The position numbers were made by a program, and so were the translations under genes. From Tabrizicola sp. (GTDB lineage: Bacteria; Pseudomonadota; Alphaproteobacteria; Rhodobacterales; Rhodobacteraceae), in contig NZ_JAUXZE010000072.1 of NCBI RefSeq assembly GCF_030694085.1, positions 1 to 63,952 of the forward strand: a DNA stretch of 63,952 nt, in the 5' to 3' direction. Position 1 is the stretch's first letter; every line of letters begins with the position of its first letter. The notes beneath the pieces are model-generated. The model searched no databases and was not told where the DNA came from. It worked only from the letters and a program-made list of their open reading frames with translations. Below, piece by piece: positions 27,092 through 35,353 of the stretch.

Positions 27092-28036
27092 GTGCCAAAG
27101 GCTTACCTTCCTCTCTTCCTGGCCGCCGCACTGGCCGATCCCGTTTCCGCGTTGACTCTGGACCTGCCAGCCAAGGTCCTGGGCCAGGAAACGCGCAGCG
27201 AGATCCCTGGCGCCTATGCCTTGCCCACCGCGCCGTTCGACGGCACGACGGTTCCCGCACGTCCGGTCGAGGGGGCACTGGACCAGCGTGCCTATCGGCT
27301 GGAGGCTCCGGGCGCGACCACGCTTGCGCTCTTGGCTCCGCTGCGCGACCAGGTTCGTGCCGCGGGCTATGAGATCATCTTCGAATGTGAGGCGCGCGCC
27401 TGCGGCGGTTTCGATTTCCGGTTCAACACTGACGTCATGCCCGAACCGGACATGCACGTCGACCTGGGCGATTTCCGGTTCCTCTCGGCCCAGAAGGGGA
27501 CCGAGGCGGTGTCGATCCTGGTCAGCCGCAGTTCGGGCGCGGGGTATATCCAGATCACCAGGGTCTCGGCTGCCACGCTGCCAGCAGTGTCGATAAAGAC
27601 GCCGGTGGACCTTGCTGAACCCGAGATCCCGCGAAGTTTTGACGGGCCGGGCCAAGCCGCGGACATTGCCGCTTCGCTGGATGCGAAAGGCGCAGCGGTT
27701 CTGGAGGACCTCGTGTTTGCCAGCGGCGCGGCCGCGCTCACCGATGGCGATTATCCCTCGCTTGCCGCTGTTGCGGCCTGGCTGGAGGCCAACCCTCGCG
27801 GCACCATTGCCCTTGTCGGCCACACCGATGCTTCGGGAAGTCTTGCCGCCAACCAGGCGCTGTCCGAACGTCGCGCCGAAGCGGTGGCGGCTGCGCTGAT
27901 CCGCACCTACGGCGCTGACCCGGCGCGCGTGTCGGCCGATGGCGTGGGCTTCCTGGCCCCCCGGGCGACCAACCAGACCGAGGAAGGTCGGCAGAAAAAC
28001 CGACGGGTCGAAGTGATTGTCACTTCGACCCGCTAG
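27092..28036 (+). CDS. OmpA-family outer-membrane/peptidoglycan-associated protein
   Basis: 314 residues from a GTG start at 27092; no in-frame ATG is available nearby. The signal peptide is short (AYLPLFLAAALADPVSA). Residues about 30-190 form a lineage-specific domain. The C-terminal OmpA domain (about 195-314) has VLEDLVFASGAAALTDGDYP, ALVGHTDASGSLAANQALS, RRAEAVAAALI and RQKNRRVEVIV, the peptidoglycan-binding pattern with its Asp and Arg. It converges on the LysR gene with a 27-bp gap. Confidence 0.85.
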   Translation: MPKAYLPLFLAAALADPVSALTLDLPAKVLGQETRSEIPGAYALPTAPFDGTTVPARPVEGALDQRAYRLEAPGATTLALLAPLRDQVRAAGYEIIFECEARACGGFDFRFNTDVMPEPDMHVDLGDFRFLSAQKGTEAVSILVSRSSGAGYIQITRVSAATLPAVSIKTPVDLAEPEIPRSFDGPGQAADIAASLDAKGAAVLEDLVFASGAAALTDGDYPSLAAVAAWLEANPRGTIALVGHTDASGSLAANQALSERRAEAVAAALIRTYGADPARVSADGVGFLAPRATNQTEEGRQKNRRVEVIVTSTR

Positions 28037-28063
28037 CGGACGCGCCTCTGAGGGGGAGAGACG

Positions 28064-28969
28064 TCACCAGTTGTCAGGACCCTTGTCGGCATAGCGCCGC
28101 GCCAAGAAGTCGATGAAAGCGCGCACCTTGGGCTGGGTGAAACGCCCCGGCGGATAGACTGCGTAGATGCCCAGCACTTCGACCGGCAGGCCGGGGATTG
28201 CTTCTTCGACCAGGCCTTGCCGCATTGCGTCGGCGTACAGGAACGAGGGCAGGTAGGCGATCCCCAGGCCGGAGATCGCGGCGTTCAGCAAGCTTTGCCC
28301 GTCGTTCACCGTCAGCCAGCCCACGGACCGGACCTGCCGCTTCTCGCCCGAAGGTGCCGTGATCTTCCAGACGTTGCCATTGGCCTGGTTGGAATAGTGC
28401 AGAAGCTTGTGGTCGTTCAGATCATCGATCTTTTGCGGTCGCCCGAACTTCTGGAAGTAGGACGGCGCGCCGATCATCCGCTTCGTGGTTTCCGTCAGCT
28501 TCCGGGCGCGCAGCGAGCTATCCTCAAGTTCGCCCACGCGGATCGCCATGTCGAAGCCTTCGCTGATCAGTTCGACGTAGCGGTTGTTCAGTACCATGTT
28601 CACGGTGATGTCGGGGTATTCCAGCAGGAAATCGCCAAGGATCGGCGACAAGAGGTTCACACCGAAATCCGTCGCGACCGACACGCGCAACAGGCCCGAG
28701 GGCGCGGATTGCATAGAGGTGACCAGCGCATCGGCTTCGCCGGCGTCGTTCAGCACGCGACGAGCACGATCGTAATAGGCCAGGCCGATCTCCGTCGGCG
28801 ACACGCGGCGGGTGGTTCTGTTCAGCAACCGGGCGCCGAGTCGGGCTTCCAAGGCAGACACATGTTTCGAGACAGCGGATTTCGAAATCCCCATCTTCTT
28901 GGCTGCATCGGTGAAGCCGCCCTGATCCACTACCGTGGCGAAGGCCTCCATCTCTGTCAGTCGATCCAT
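28064..28969 (-). CDS. LysR-family transcriptional regulator
   Basis: 301 residues from ATG 28969 (MDRLTEMEAFATVVDQGGFT). The winged helix-turn-helix has DAAKKMGISKSAVSKHVSAL and LGARLLNRTTRRVSPTEIGL. The effector domain begins near LLRVSVATDFGVNLLSPIL. It belongs to the CrgA/DmlR-like group that often controls oxidoreductase or aromatic/aldehyde stress genes. A symmetric TTTGTTACAAA (29000-29010) lies about 30 bp upstream and could be an autoregulatory site. No clear target is adjacent. Confidence 0.9.
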   Translation of the reverse strand: MDRLTEMEAFATVVDQGGFTDAAKKMGISKSAVSKHVSALEARLGARLLNRTTRRVSPTEIGLAYYDRARRVLNDAGEADALVTSMQSAPSGLLRVSVATDFGVNLLSPILGDFLLEYPDITVNMVLNNRYVELISEGFDMAIRVGELEDSSLRARKLTETTKRMIGAPSYFQKFGRPQKIDDLNDHKLLHYSNQANGNVWKITAPSGEKRQVRSVGWLTVNDGQSLLNAAISGLGIAYLPSFLYADAMRQGLVEEAIPGLPVEVLGIYAVYPPGRFTQPKVRAFIDFLARRYADKGPDNW

Positions 28970-29339
28970 ATTGTCCTCTTCGGGAGCAGACACGCCGGTT
29001 TTGTTACAAACAGGTTTCACTTCCAAATCGGGCAGGAAGGCGGCAATCAGGCGTCCGATCCGGGGTATTGTGGGGGATCGTTGATGGCAGAGAAACTCTG
29101 GACGGTGCCAGGGGATCGGCAACTGCTTGCCAGAACCACCCCCGGCGATACGCAAGGAAAGGGATGCGATGCCCGGCTCGGCGGGAAATCGTTCCACGAT
29201 TGTCCCGATATAGGCAGAGTTTTGGCGCGTTTTCCAGCCATTGTTTCGACTCTATGGAATGATCTTCCGCGACCCTTTAGCTGACCCCCAGGGCGGCAAA
29301 AGCGCTGCCCTGCAATCGTGGATAGAAAAGGAGACTTCC
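28970..29339. other. Intergenic region between LysR and EF-hand genes
   Basis: This divergent 370-bp spacer has no supported gene. It contains the palindrome TTTGTTACAAA at 29000-29010 near the LysR start and an AT-richer stretch around 29220-29262 that may hold the promoter of the small secreted EF-hand gene. Confidence 0.4.
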
Positions 29340-29597
29340 ATGAAACGCTTCGCAATCGCCCTTGCACCGCTTGCCCTGGCTTCGGCCGCCTTCGCGCAGA
29401 CCCTGCCGGATGTGCCCGACACCGACTCCAGCGGCAGCTGGTCGCTGGTCGAACTTCAGGCGGTCTGGGCGGATCTGACCGAAGAGACCTTTACCGCCAT
29501 TGACACCAGCGCCGACGGTGCAGTCGATGCGACCGAGCTTCAGGCCGCGCTGGACAGCGGCGTGATTGCAGCGCCGGGCGAAGCCTCAGGCGGCTGA
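29340..29597 (+). CDS. Small secreted EF-hand protein
   Basis: 85 residues from ATG 29340, behind AAAGGAG. The signal peptide MKRFAIALAPLALASAAFAQ is cleaved after FAQ. The mature part holds one canonical EF-hand loop, DTSADGAVDATE, with Asp/Ser/Asp/Gly and Glu at 12, preceded by a helix (ELQAVWADLTEETFTAI). It probably binds calcium in the periplasm or outside. Such mini EF-hand proteins are common in Rhodobacterales and have no assigned role. Repeat copy B lies 44 bp after its stop. Confidence 0.75.
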   Translation: MKRFAIALAPLALASAAFAQTLPDVPDTDSSGSWSLVELQAVWADLTEETFTAIDTSADGAVDATELQAALDSGVIAAPGEASGG

Positions 29598-29640
29598 CCC
29601 TTTACCCCGTCGATGACTGCGTCACCCGTCGCTGATGTCC

Positions 29641-29664
29641 GACGAGGAGACGAAGTCGCACGAG
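29641..29664 (+). repeat. 24-bp intergenic repeat, copy B
   Basis: GACGAGGAGACGAAGTCGCA plus CGAG, identical to 24681-24704 except for one base. Like copy A it lies in the gap between convergent genes (EF-hand protein and the flavin oxidoreductase) and has a GTCGATGACTGCGTC segment upstream that resembles GTCGTCGACTGTGTC before copy A. A weaker relative (ggaggacacgaagtggacgac) occurs near 33223-33243. Confidence 0.65.
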
Positions 29665-29674
29665 ACGGCTTTCG

Positions 29675-31699
29675 TTATAGCCGTGCCGCCAGGCGAGCTG
29701 CCTGATCGATGGCGCGCTTGGCATCCAGTTCGGCCGCGACATCCGCCCCGCCGATCCGGTGGTGGCGGATGCCACGCAGCTCCAGCTCTGCTGACAGCCT
29801 CCGCTCCGGTTCCTGCCCGGCACAAAGAACCACTGCGTCGACCGCCAGCAGTTCTTCCCCGTCCCGGTTCGGCCCGTGGCTGATCACCAGCCCCTCGGGC
29901 GTGATCCGCTCATAGTTCACCCCGCCCTGCATCTTGACCCGCTTCATCGCCAGGCTGGCCCGGTGGATCCATCCCGTCGTCTTGCCCAGATGCCGCCCCG
30001 GCTTTTCGGTCTTCCTTTGCAATAGATGAACCTCGCGCGCGGGGGGATGCGGGTGCGGCCCCTCGGGTGCCAGGCCGCCACGGTCCTGCCAAGGTGTGCT
30101 GACGCCCCATTCTTCCCGCCAGCGACCGATATCCAGCGTCGGGCTGACCCCGTCCTGGACCAGCGTCTCGGCCACGTCGAAACCGATCCCGCCTGCGCCC
30201 ACCACGGCCACTCGCCGCCCCACAGGCGCACCCTTCAGCACGTCGATGTAGGACAGCACCGTTGCCCCCGCTTCGACCGGAATCCCCGGATCGCGTGGAA
30301 CAACCCCGGTGGCGATCACCACCTCGTCGAAGCCGTCCAGGTCCTCTGCTGTGGCATCCTGCCCCAGCCGCACCTCGATCCCCGGCGCCTGAAGCATGGT
30401 ATGGAACCAATCGACCAGCCCGTGAAACTCTTCCTTTCCCGGCACCTGTTTCGCAAGGTTCAGCTGCCCGCCGACCCGCTCTGCCCGGTCGAACAGCGTG
30501 ACCTGATGGCCCCTTTGGCTTGCAACGATGGCCATCATCATCCCCGCGGGGCCAGCCCCCACCACCGCCACCCGCTTCGGGTTGTCAGTTGGTGTATATA
30601 CAAGCTCGGTCTCGTGGCAGGCGCGGGGGTTCACCAGGCAAGAGGTCAGCTTGCCGCTGAAGGTATGGTCCAGGCAGGCCTGGTTGCAGGCTATGCACGG
30701 CGCAATTTCGGCCGCCCGCCCGGAGGCCGCCTTCATGATGAACTCCGCATCCGCCAGCCAGGGCCGTGCCATCGACACCATGTCGGATGCCCCGTCCGCC
30801 AGCAGCCGCTCGGCCACCTCGGGCGTGTTGATCCGGTTCGAGGTGATCACCGGGATCGAAACCTCGGGCCGAAGCCGTGCTGTCAGATGCGCAAATCCCG
30901 CGCGGGGAACCGAGGTGGCAATCGTCGGCACGCGCGCCTCGTGCCAGCCGATCCCGGTGTTCAGGACACTGGCCCCCGCCGCCTCGATCGCCTTCGCAAG
31001 CGCCACGACCTCATCCCAGGTCGACCCATCCGGCACCAGGTCGATCAGCGAGATCCGGTAGACCAGCACCGCCCCCGGGCCCGTGGCCGCGCGCACCCTG
31101 GCCACGACCTCGACCGGCAGGCGCATCCGGTTCTCATACGACCCGCCCCAACGATCCGACCGCCGATTGGTGTGGGTCACAAGGAACTGGTTCAGGAAAT
31201 AGCCCTCGGACCCCATCACCTCGACACCGTCATAGCCTGCCTCGATGGCCCGCGCCGCTGCCGTGGCGATGTCGGCGATCTGCTTTTCGATCCCCTCTTC
31301 GTCCAGTTCACGCGGGGGGAACGGAGAGATCGGGGACTTGATCGCGGACGGAGCGACACATTCTTTGCCATAGGCATAGCGCCCCGCGTGCAGGATCTGC
31401 ATGGCGATATGGCCGCCCTCGGCATGGACCGCGTCGGTCACACGGCGGTGATTGGTGATGTCCTGATCGGTGTACAGCCCAGCCGCTCCGGGAAACACCC
31501 CGCCCTCGCGGTTCGGCGCCATGCCCCCGGTCACGATCAGCCCCGCCCCGCCCCGCGCCCGCGCTGCATAGAAGGCCGCGACCCGGCCCCAGTCGCCCGT
31601 CTCCTCCAACCCGGTGTGCATCGAGCCCATCAGGCTCCGGTTCCTCAAGGTCACCCCGGCCAGCGTGATCGGCGACAATAGATGCGGATAGTCGGTCAT
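29675..31699 (-). CDS. 2,4-dienoyl-CoA reductase-like NADH:flavin oxidoreductase
   Basis: 674 residues, the size of FadH-type enzymes that reduce 2,4-dienoyl-CoA during beta-oxidation of unsaturated fatty acids. The N-terminal old-yellow-enzyme barrel (1-330) has LRNRSLMGSMHTGLEE, FLNQFLVTHTNRRSDRWGGS and SMARPWLADAEF. A 4Fe-4S cluster site follows as CIACNQACLD and SCLVNP. The C-terminal FAD/NAD(P) part has VAVVGAGPAGMMMAI and VAVVGAGGIGFDVAETL. All cofactors appear intact. Close relatives act on histamine, trimethylamine or other enones, so FadH is the most likely but not certain role. An M24-like gene lies upstream on the same strand. Confidence 0.82.
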   Translation of the reverse strand: MTDYPHLLSPITLAGVTLRNRSLMGSMHTGLEETGDWGRVAAFYAARARGGAGLIVTGGMAPNREGGVFPGAAGLYTDQDITNHRRVTDAVHAEGGHIAMQILHAGRYAYGKECVAPSAIKSPISPFPPRELDEEGIEKQIADIATAAARAIEAGYDGVEVMGSEGYFLNQFLVTHTNRRSDRWGGSYENRMRLPVEVVARVRAATGPGAVLVYRISLIDLVPDGSTWDEVVALAKAIEAAGASVLNTGIGWHEARVPTIATSVPRAGFAHLTARLRPEVSIPVITSNRINTPEVAERLLADGASDMVSMARPWLADAEFIMKAASGRAAEIAPCIACNQACLDHTFSGKLTSCLVNPRACHETELVYTPTDNPKRVAVVGAGPAGMMMAIVASQRGHQVTLFDRAERVGGQLNLAKQVPGKEEFHGLVDWFHTMLQAPGIEVRLGQDATAEDLDGFDEVVIATGVVPRDPGIPVEAGATVLSYIDVLKGAPVGRRVAVVGAGGIGFDVAETLVQDGVSPTLDIGRWREEWGVSTPWQDRGGLAPEGPHPHPPAREVHLLQRKTEKPGRHLGKTTGWIHRASLAMKRVKMQGGVNYERITPEGLVISHGPNRDGEELLAVDAVVLCAGQEPERRLSAELELRGIRHHRIGGADVAAELDAKRAIDQAARLAARL

Positions 31700-31762
31700 G
31701 ATGGTCCCCCTTGCGGGCGGAGAATGGCGAAGACCGACACGAACGTCACCACGAACGCGGCG

Positions 31763-33136
31763 TCACAGCACCACCACCTGTGCCGGGTCCAGAAGCCAGG
31801 GCGCGATGATCCCGCACGTGTCCGCCAGCGGCAACAAGGTCTCGGGCACCTCCATCCCGATGACGCGCACCATGAACTCGGCCCGCAACGCGCAGCGCCG
31901 GGCCACATTGGGATGCTTTTGCGCCAGTTCCTCGCGTAGACCCTCGTCCGCGATCACATATCCATCCTCCATCCGGGTCGAGCCCCAGTGGGGATGTGCC
32001 GGGATCACGTCCATCTGCATCGCCATGCCGGATGCCAAGGGGATGCCCGATTCCGGCATGATGGGCGAGGACATCCACTCATCAACCCCGATCAGGTGGC
32101 CGGGGTTCAGCGTGATCCCGAACTCAGCGGGCAACCGGTCATGGATCATTGCCCAGACCGCGCCCCCTGCCACGCCTGGCCGCATCATCCCGCACCAGTC
32201 CGACAAGGCCTGGATATAAGGGAAGACGAACTCCTCCAGATAGCCCGCAGCAGAAGCCGGAAGGTCATAGTCCCCGCGCGCCATCCAGCCCGCGCGGCAG
32301 ATGTTCGATCCCCAATGCGCGATGTTGAAGCTGGCGGGGACCCCCAGCCGGATGCGGTCGCCGATAGGCCCGGACAGACCCGGAGTTTCTCCCATCGCAA
32401 ACGTCAGGTGGCACCCCAGCGGCAGGCCACCGATCCGTGCGGCTTCGATTGCGGCGAAGTCGGTCATGCCGTCGCGGAAACTGAACATCATTCGGCGCAG
32501 GGCCGATGCCGCGAGATGATTCGAATACTCCAGACGCGCGATTTCGTCGGCGGTCACCCGCGCCCGCAATCCATGTCCGGGATGCATGAAAACTGCGGTC
32601 GCGTTCTCGACCCGCCCTGCCCGCTGACGCAGTGGGTCGGCCAGAAATGCCGGGATGTCCAAAGCAAGCGCCGGATCATGGCCGGGGGCCAGTTCGTCCG
32701 AGCCGTACCACTTCCACCCCACCGCGCCGACTTTCGCGTCCGACGGCACGACCTCCTCCAGCCACTGCCATAACCGCCGCGAGTCTCTCGGCTGGCTTGG
32801 CAGCGACAGCGAGGCGCAGAGCCCGGTCCGCACTCGCCCCGCTGCGACAAGAGGAGAGACAGCGGTATAAGCCAGGCACTCGTTCCCCGTGATCAGCAGC
32901 GCGTCATCCTCGGTCACAACCAGCACCGCCTCCTCGAAGCGCGGGTCAAATCCGGTCAGCCAATGCAGGTTCGCCGCATGCTCGCGGTCGCCATAGACCA
33001 CTAGCGCCGCATAGCCTGCTGCCGACATGGCTGCCCGCACCGCCATCATACGCTGGTCGGCCTCCGCCAGGGTGAACCGGGGTGGCAGGTCCGGCGTGCC
33101 GTTGTCCGGCCAGTCCAGGCGTTGCAGTCGCGTCAT
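31763..33136 (-). CDS. M24-family (Xaa-Pro peptidase-like) protein with degenerate metal site
   Basis: 457 residues from ATG 33136, behind GGGGGAGAC. The two-domain creatinase/aminopeptidase P layout is present: N-terminal LVVYGDREHAANLHWLTGFD and the C-terminal pita-bread fold. In canonical members two Asp, one His and two Glu bind the metals. Here the Asp positions read FNIAHWGSNICRAG (Asn in place of both Asp), the His is kept (NPGHLIGVDEW), the first Glu position reads QMDVIP and the last Glu is kept (MEDGYVI). It may be a metal-independent creatinase-like hydrolase or an inactive paralogue. It is adjacent to the FadH-like gene. Confidence 0.75.
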   Translation of the reverse strand: MTRLQRLDWPDNGTPDLPPRFTLAEADQRMMAVRAAMSAAGYAALVVYGDREHAANLHWLTGFDPRFEEAVLVVTEDDALLITGNECLAYTAVSPLVAAGRVRTGLCASLSLPSQPRDSRRLWQWLEEVVPSDAKVGAVGWKWYGSDELAPGHDPALALDIPAFLADPLRQRAGRVENATAVFMHPGHGLRARVTADEIARLEYSNHLAASALRRMMFSFRDGMTDFAAIEAARIGGLPLGCHLTFAMGETPGLSGPIGDRIRLGVPASFNIAHWGSNICRAGWMARGDYDLPASAAGYLEEFVFPYIQALSDWCGMMRPGVAGGAVWAMIHDRLPAEFGITLNPGHLIGVDEWMSSPIMPESGIPLASGMAMQMDVIPAHPHWGSTRMEDGYVIADEGLREELAQKHPNVARRCALRAEFMVRVIGMEVPETLLPLADTCGIIAPWLLDPAQVVVL

Positions 33137-33266
33137 CTTGGTCTCCCCCAGGTTACGGCTCTCAGGATCGCACTCCCCGATCCCGCTCGTCGAGAATTCC
33201 TTGACTCCCTCGCTCGGTTTGCGAAGGAGGACACGAAGTGGACGACGACACAACCCGAGAGCTTCC

Positions 33267-33295
33267 TTGCGAATCCTGCTGCCCCCGCCTATATG
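33267..33295 (+). promoter_or_regulatory. Sigma-70 promoter of the SRP RNA
   Basis: TTGCGA (33267-33272) and TATATG (33290-33295) are separated by exactly 17 bp and end about 7 bp before the first base of the SRP RNA stem, as expected for a housekeeping RNA promoter. Confidence 0.6.
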
Positions 33296-33301
33296 ACGCT
33301 T

Positions 33302-33396
33302 GAGAGGTTGGCGCGGGCAGGCGCCTCGCCAACCCGGTCAGGTCCGGAAGGAAGCAGCCGTAACGAGCCCCGCTTGGGTCGTTGTCCAGCCTCTCA
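33302..33396 (+). ncRNA. ffs: Signal recognition particle 4.5S RNA
   Basis: About 95 nt. The universal SRP tip is present: GGTCAGGTCCGGAAGGAAGC, followed by AGCCGTAACGA. The outer stem closes with GAGAGGTTGG at 33302 and CCAGCCTCTC at 33386-33395. This is the short bacterial domain IV RNA that binds Ffh to target membrane proteins. In related genomes it often sits near dnaX/recR; here it is bounded by an M24-like gene and inositol-gene fragments, suggesting rearrangement. Confidence 0.93.
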
Positions 33397-33734
33397 CCCT
33401 TCCCACTTGCGCAGACCGTCACTTGTTGAGTGCCCTTGTACTCAAGGGGTACGCTACACACACTGATAAAGAACCTGCTACACAGTAAGGGGTCCGGCAG
33501 CATGAAACACGTTCGGCACGTGTGGGGGAATGGCGGGCCTGTATGGGAAACAGGAACAGACCGATGCCGGAGACGTGCAGCGGTAGGGCCGCCGCAGACC
33601 ATTGGCTGGACACGGCGGGACAGTGCGGAACACTGATCTTTTAACTGGCTCGATTGGATCTTCGCATTTTGCGATGGGGCGATGTGTTCTTCCAGAATTT
33701 GGCAGGCCGGCGGTTGTACTACTCGGTCGGGCAT
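33397..33734. other. Non-coding or decayed sequence after the SRP RNA
   Basis: No supported gene. A near-palindromic stretch (GAGTGCCCTTGTACTCAAGG) lies around 33430-33449. Short frames exist in both directions but none shows a recognisable domain or ribosome site. It joins the SRP RNA to the IolG-like fragment, so it is probably scar sequence from a rearrangement. Confidence 0.4.
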
Positions 33735-33944
33735 GCGACGGGCCAGGTCGAAGTCGTGGATCGTCATGTCGCGGAAGAGGCCTCCCACCGCAACCGGGTA
33801 GGCTTTCGGTGGCGGTCCCGGATCGCGCGAGGTGATGATCACCTGATGCAGGTCCCCAATCTCGCCCGCCAGCATCGCAGCCCGCGCGGCACTGTGGCCG
33901 GAATCGTAACGGCGGTTGAAACTCAGTTGGATCGGCAGCTTGGT
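33735..33944 (-). pseudogene. Central fragment of an inositol 2-dehydrogenase (IolG-like)
   Basis: About 70 residues read KLPIQLSFNRRYDSGHSAAR, then AGEIGDLHQVIITSRDPGPP and GGLFRDMTIHDFDLAR. This aligns with the same internal region of the intact IolG at 44873-45880 (VPIQLGFVRRFDPGH, then VHQVVITSRDPG and RDMTIHDLDMAR). The NAD-binding N-terminus and the C-terminus are missing. It is a true relic of a sixth Gfo/Idh/MocA gene. Confidence 0.8.
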
Positions 33945-33960
33945 GCCCTTGATCCTGCTC

Positions 33961-34065
33961 TCATCCGAACTTGGCATGATGACCGGCGCAGTGATCCCCT
34001 TCAACCAGTCGGTCTGGTGTGCTTACCAGGTCGCGCCGCCGATTCCCGACAGCAAGCTGATCCCT
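33961..34065 (+). pseudogene. C-terminal fragment of a short-chain dehydrogenase
   Basis: About 35 residues, SSELGMMTGAVIPFNQSVWC then AYQVAPPIPD, match the C-terminus of the intact SDR at 48754-49566 (DDAGLMTGAIVNFDQSVWGA). The rest of the gene is absent. It lies back to back with the IolG-like fragment, so two gene types of the intact inositol cluster are found decayed together here. Confidence 0.7.
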
Positions 34066-34239
34066 CTAGGCCCTACTGGATGGCGCAGTTGTAGCGGGTG
34101 TAAACCAGGCTGGGCGTGATCCGGCCGACAGGCTGGACCTTGTTGCGCGCCATCCTGCGCGGGTAAGTGAAGTTCAAACGTCGGACGGTGATGCCTTGTC
34201 GGCCGTTTGCTACATATCGGACAGAAGGTATCGTGGCGA

Positions 34240-35310
34240 TCAGACGAGCAGTCGCCTGGTTGTGGGAGAGAACGACCTCAGCATCGATGTGCTGATGCCC
34301 GCCTTGAACGACTGAGGATCCAGGCGGACCGTGCTGCCACATCGTGCGGCCTCGTCGATCGCAAGTAGCGCGCGCATGTCAGCCAGCCCCTCTTCGCCAT
34401 TCGCTTCCGGCGGGGTTCGGGTCAGGATGCAGTCCGAGAAGTAGGCAATCTGACCCGAGAAATGATCCACCTGCTGAAACGGAATGATCGTCTCCTTTCC
34501 GTCGGCACGGACGGTCAACCGGAGCGCCGAGTCGAACTTGAACGCGGGGTCGAGGATCAACTCGCCGGATGACCCGACAACCCGGATCGATTCAGATGTT
34601 CCCGAACCGAAAGAGCAGAAGAACTGCGCCAGCCGGTCGCCGGGAAACCTCAGCGTGACGGCAAGACCCGCGTCGATCTCGGCGAAGCGCGGATCGCCCG
34701 AGGGGCGGCTTGCCATGGCCTGCACCGCGATGGGTTCAGCGGCAAAGACATGGCGCGCGGCGTTCAGACAGTAGACGCCGACATCCGGCAGCGCACCGCC
34801 CCAGTGGTTGGCTTGCAGGCGGTGGTTGCCCAATAGCGACTGGAAGCCGAAGGTGGAGGTGAAAAATACCGGTTCGCCGATCTTGCCCGACCGGATGGCT
34901 TCAATCATGCCGTGCGTGCCCGGTTCGTTGTGCAGTCGGTATGCGGTCATCAGGAAGGCAGTGCTTTCCCTGGTCGCGGCGACCATTGCCTCACTTTCGG
35001 ACATGGACGTCGCAAGCGGCTTTTCGACCATCACATGCTTGCCCGCTTTCAGCGCGCGGATCGTGTAGTCCGCATGCATCGAGTTCGGCAGCGCGATGTA
35101 GACCGCGTCGATGCGGTCGCTGGCGATGAGGTCATCGTAACCGGAATAGTCCACAACTTCGGGCACGCCATGGAAGTCCGCCAACTGTCGCGCAACTTCG
35201 GGGCTGCCTGACACGATGGCCTGCATGCGCGAGTTCCCGGTGACGGCAACGGCAGGCATGAAAGCTTCCTGCGAGATCCAACCCGCGCCAACGACAGCGT
35301 AGCGTATCAT
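34240..35310 (-). CDS. Gfo/Idh/MocA-family sugar or cyclitol dehydrogenase
   Basis: 356 residues. NAD(P)-dependent oxidoreductase with an N-terminal Rossmann fold (RYAVVGAGWISQEAFMPA), the family signature HVMVEKPLATSM (Glu-Lys-Pro) and a C-terminal sheet domain with the YRLHNEPGTHGMIEAIRSG and GGALPDVGVYCLNAARHVF segments of glucose-fructose-oxidoreductase-like members. It is the last gene of the minus-strand operon after a CUT2 ABC importer, so it probably oxidises the imported sugar or cyclitol. The last about 30 residues (from SFKAGIST) look unusual and reach the decayed region, so the C-terminus may have been altered by rearrangement. Confidence 0.83.
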   Translation of the reverse strand: MIRYAVVGAGWISQEAFMPAVAVTGNSRMQAIVSGSPEVARQLADFHGVPEVVDYSGYDDLIASDRIDAVYIALPNSMHADYTIRALKAGKHVMVEKPLATSMSESEAMVAATRESTAFLMTAYRLHNEPGTHGMIEAIRSGKIGEPVFFTSTFGFQSLLGNHRLQANHWGGALPDVGVYCLNAARHVFAAEPIAVQAMASRPSGDPRFAEIDAGLAVTLRFPGDRLAQFFCSFGSGTSESIRVVGSSGELILDPAFKFDSALRLTVRADGKETIIPFQQVDHFSGQIAYFSDCILTRTPPEANGEEGLADMRALLAIDEAARCGSTVRLDPQSFKAGISTSMLRSFSPTTRRLLV

Positions 35311-35353
35311 GGGTTCACCCTGGATAAAGAGACTGAGGACCGTCTGGCGCCCT

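Noticed and set aside
33430..33636. Small plus-strand frame after the SRP RNA
   Set aside because: No ribosome site, no recognisable family, Arg/Trp-rich text; more likely scar DNA.
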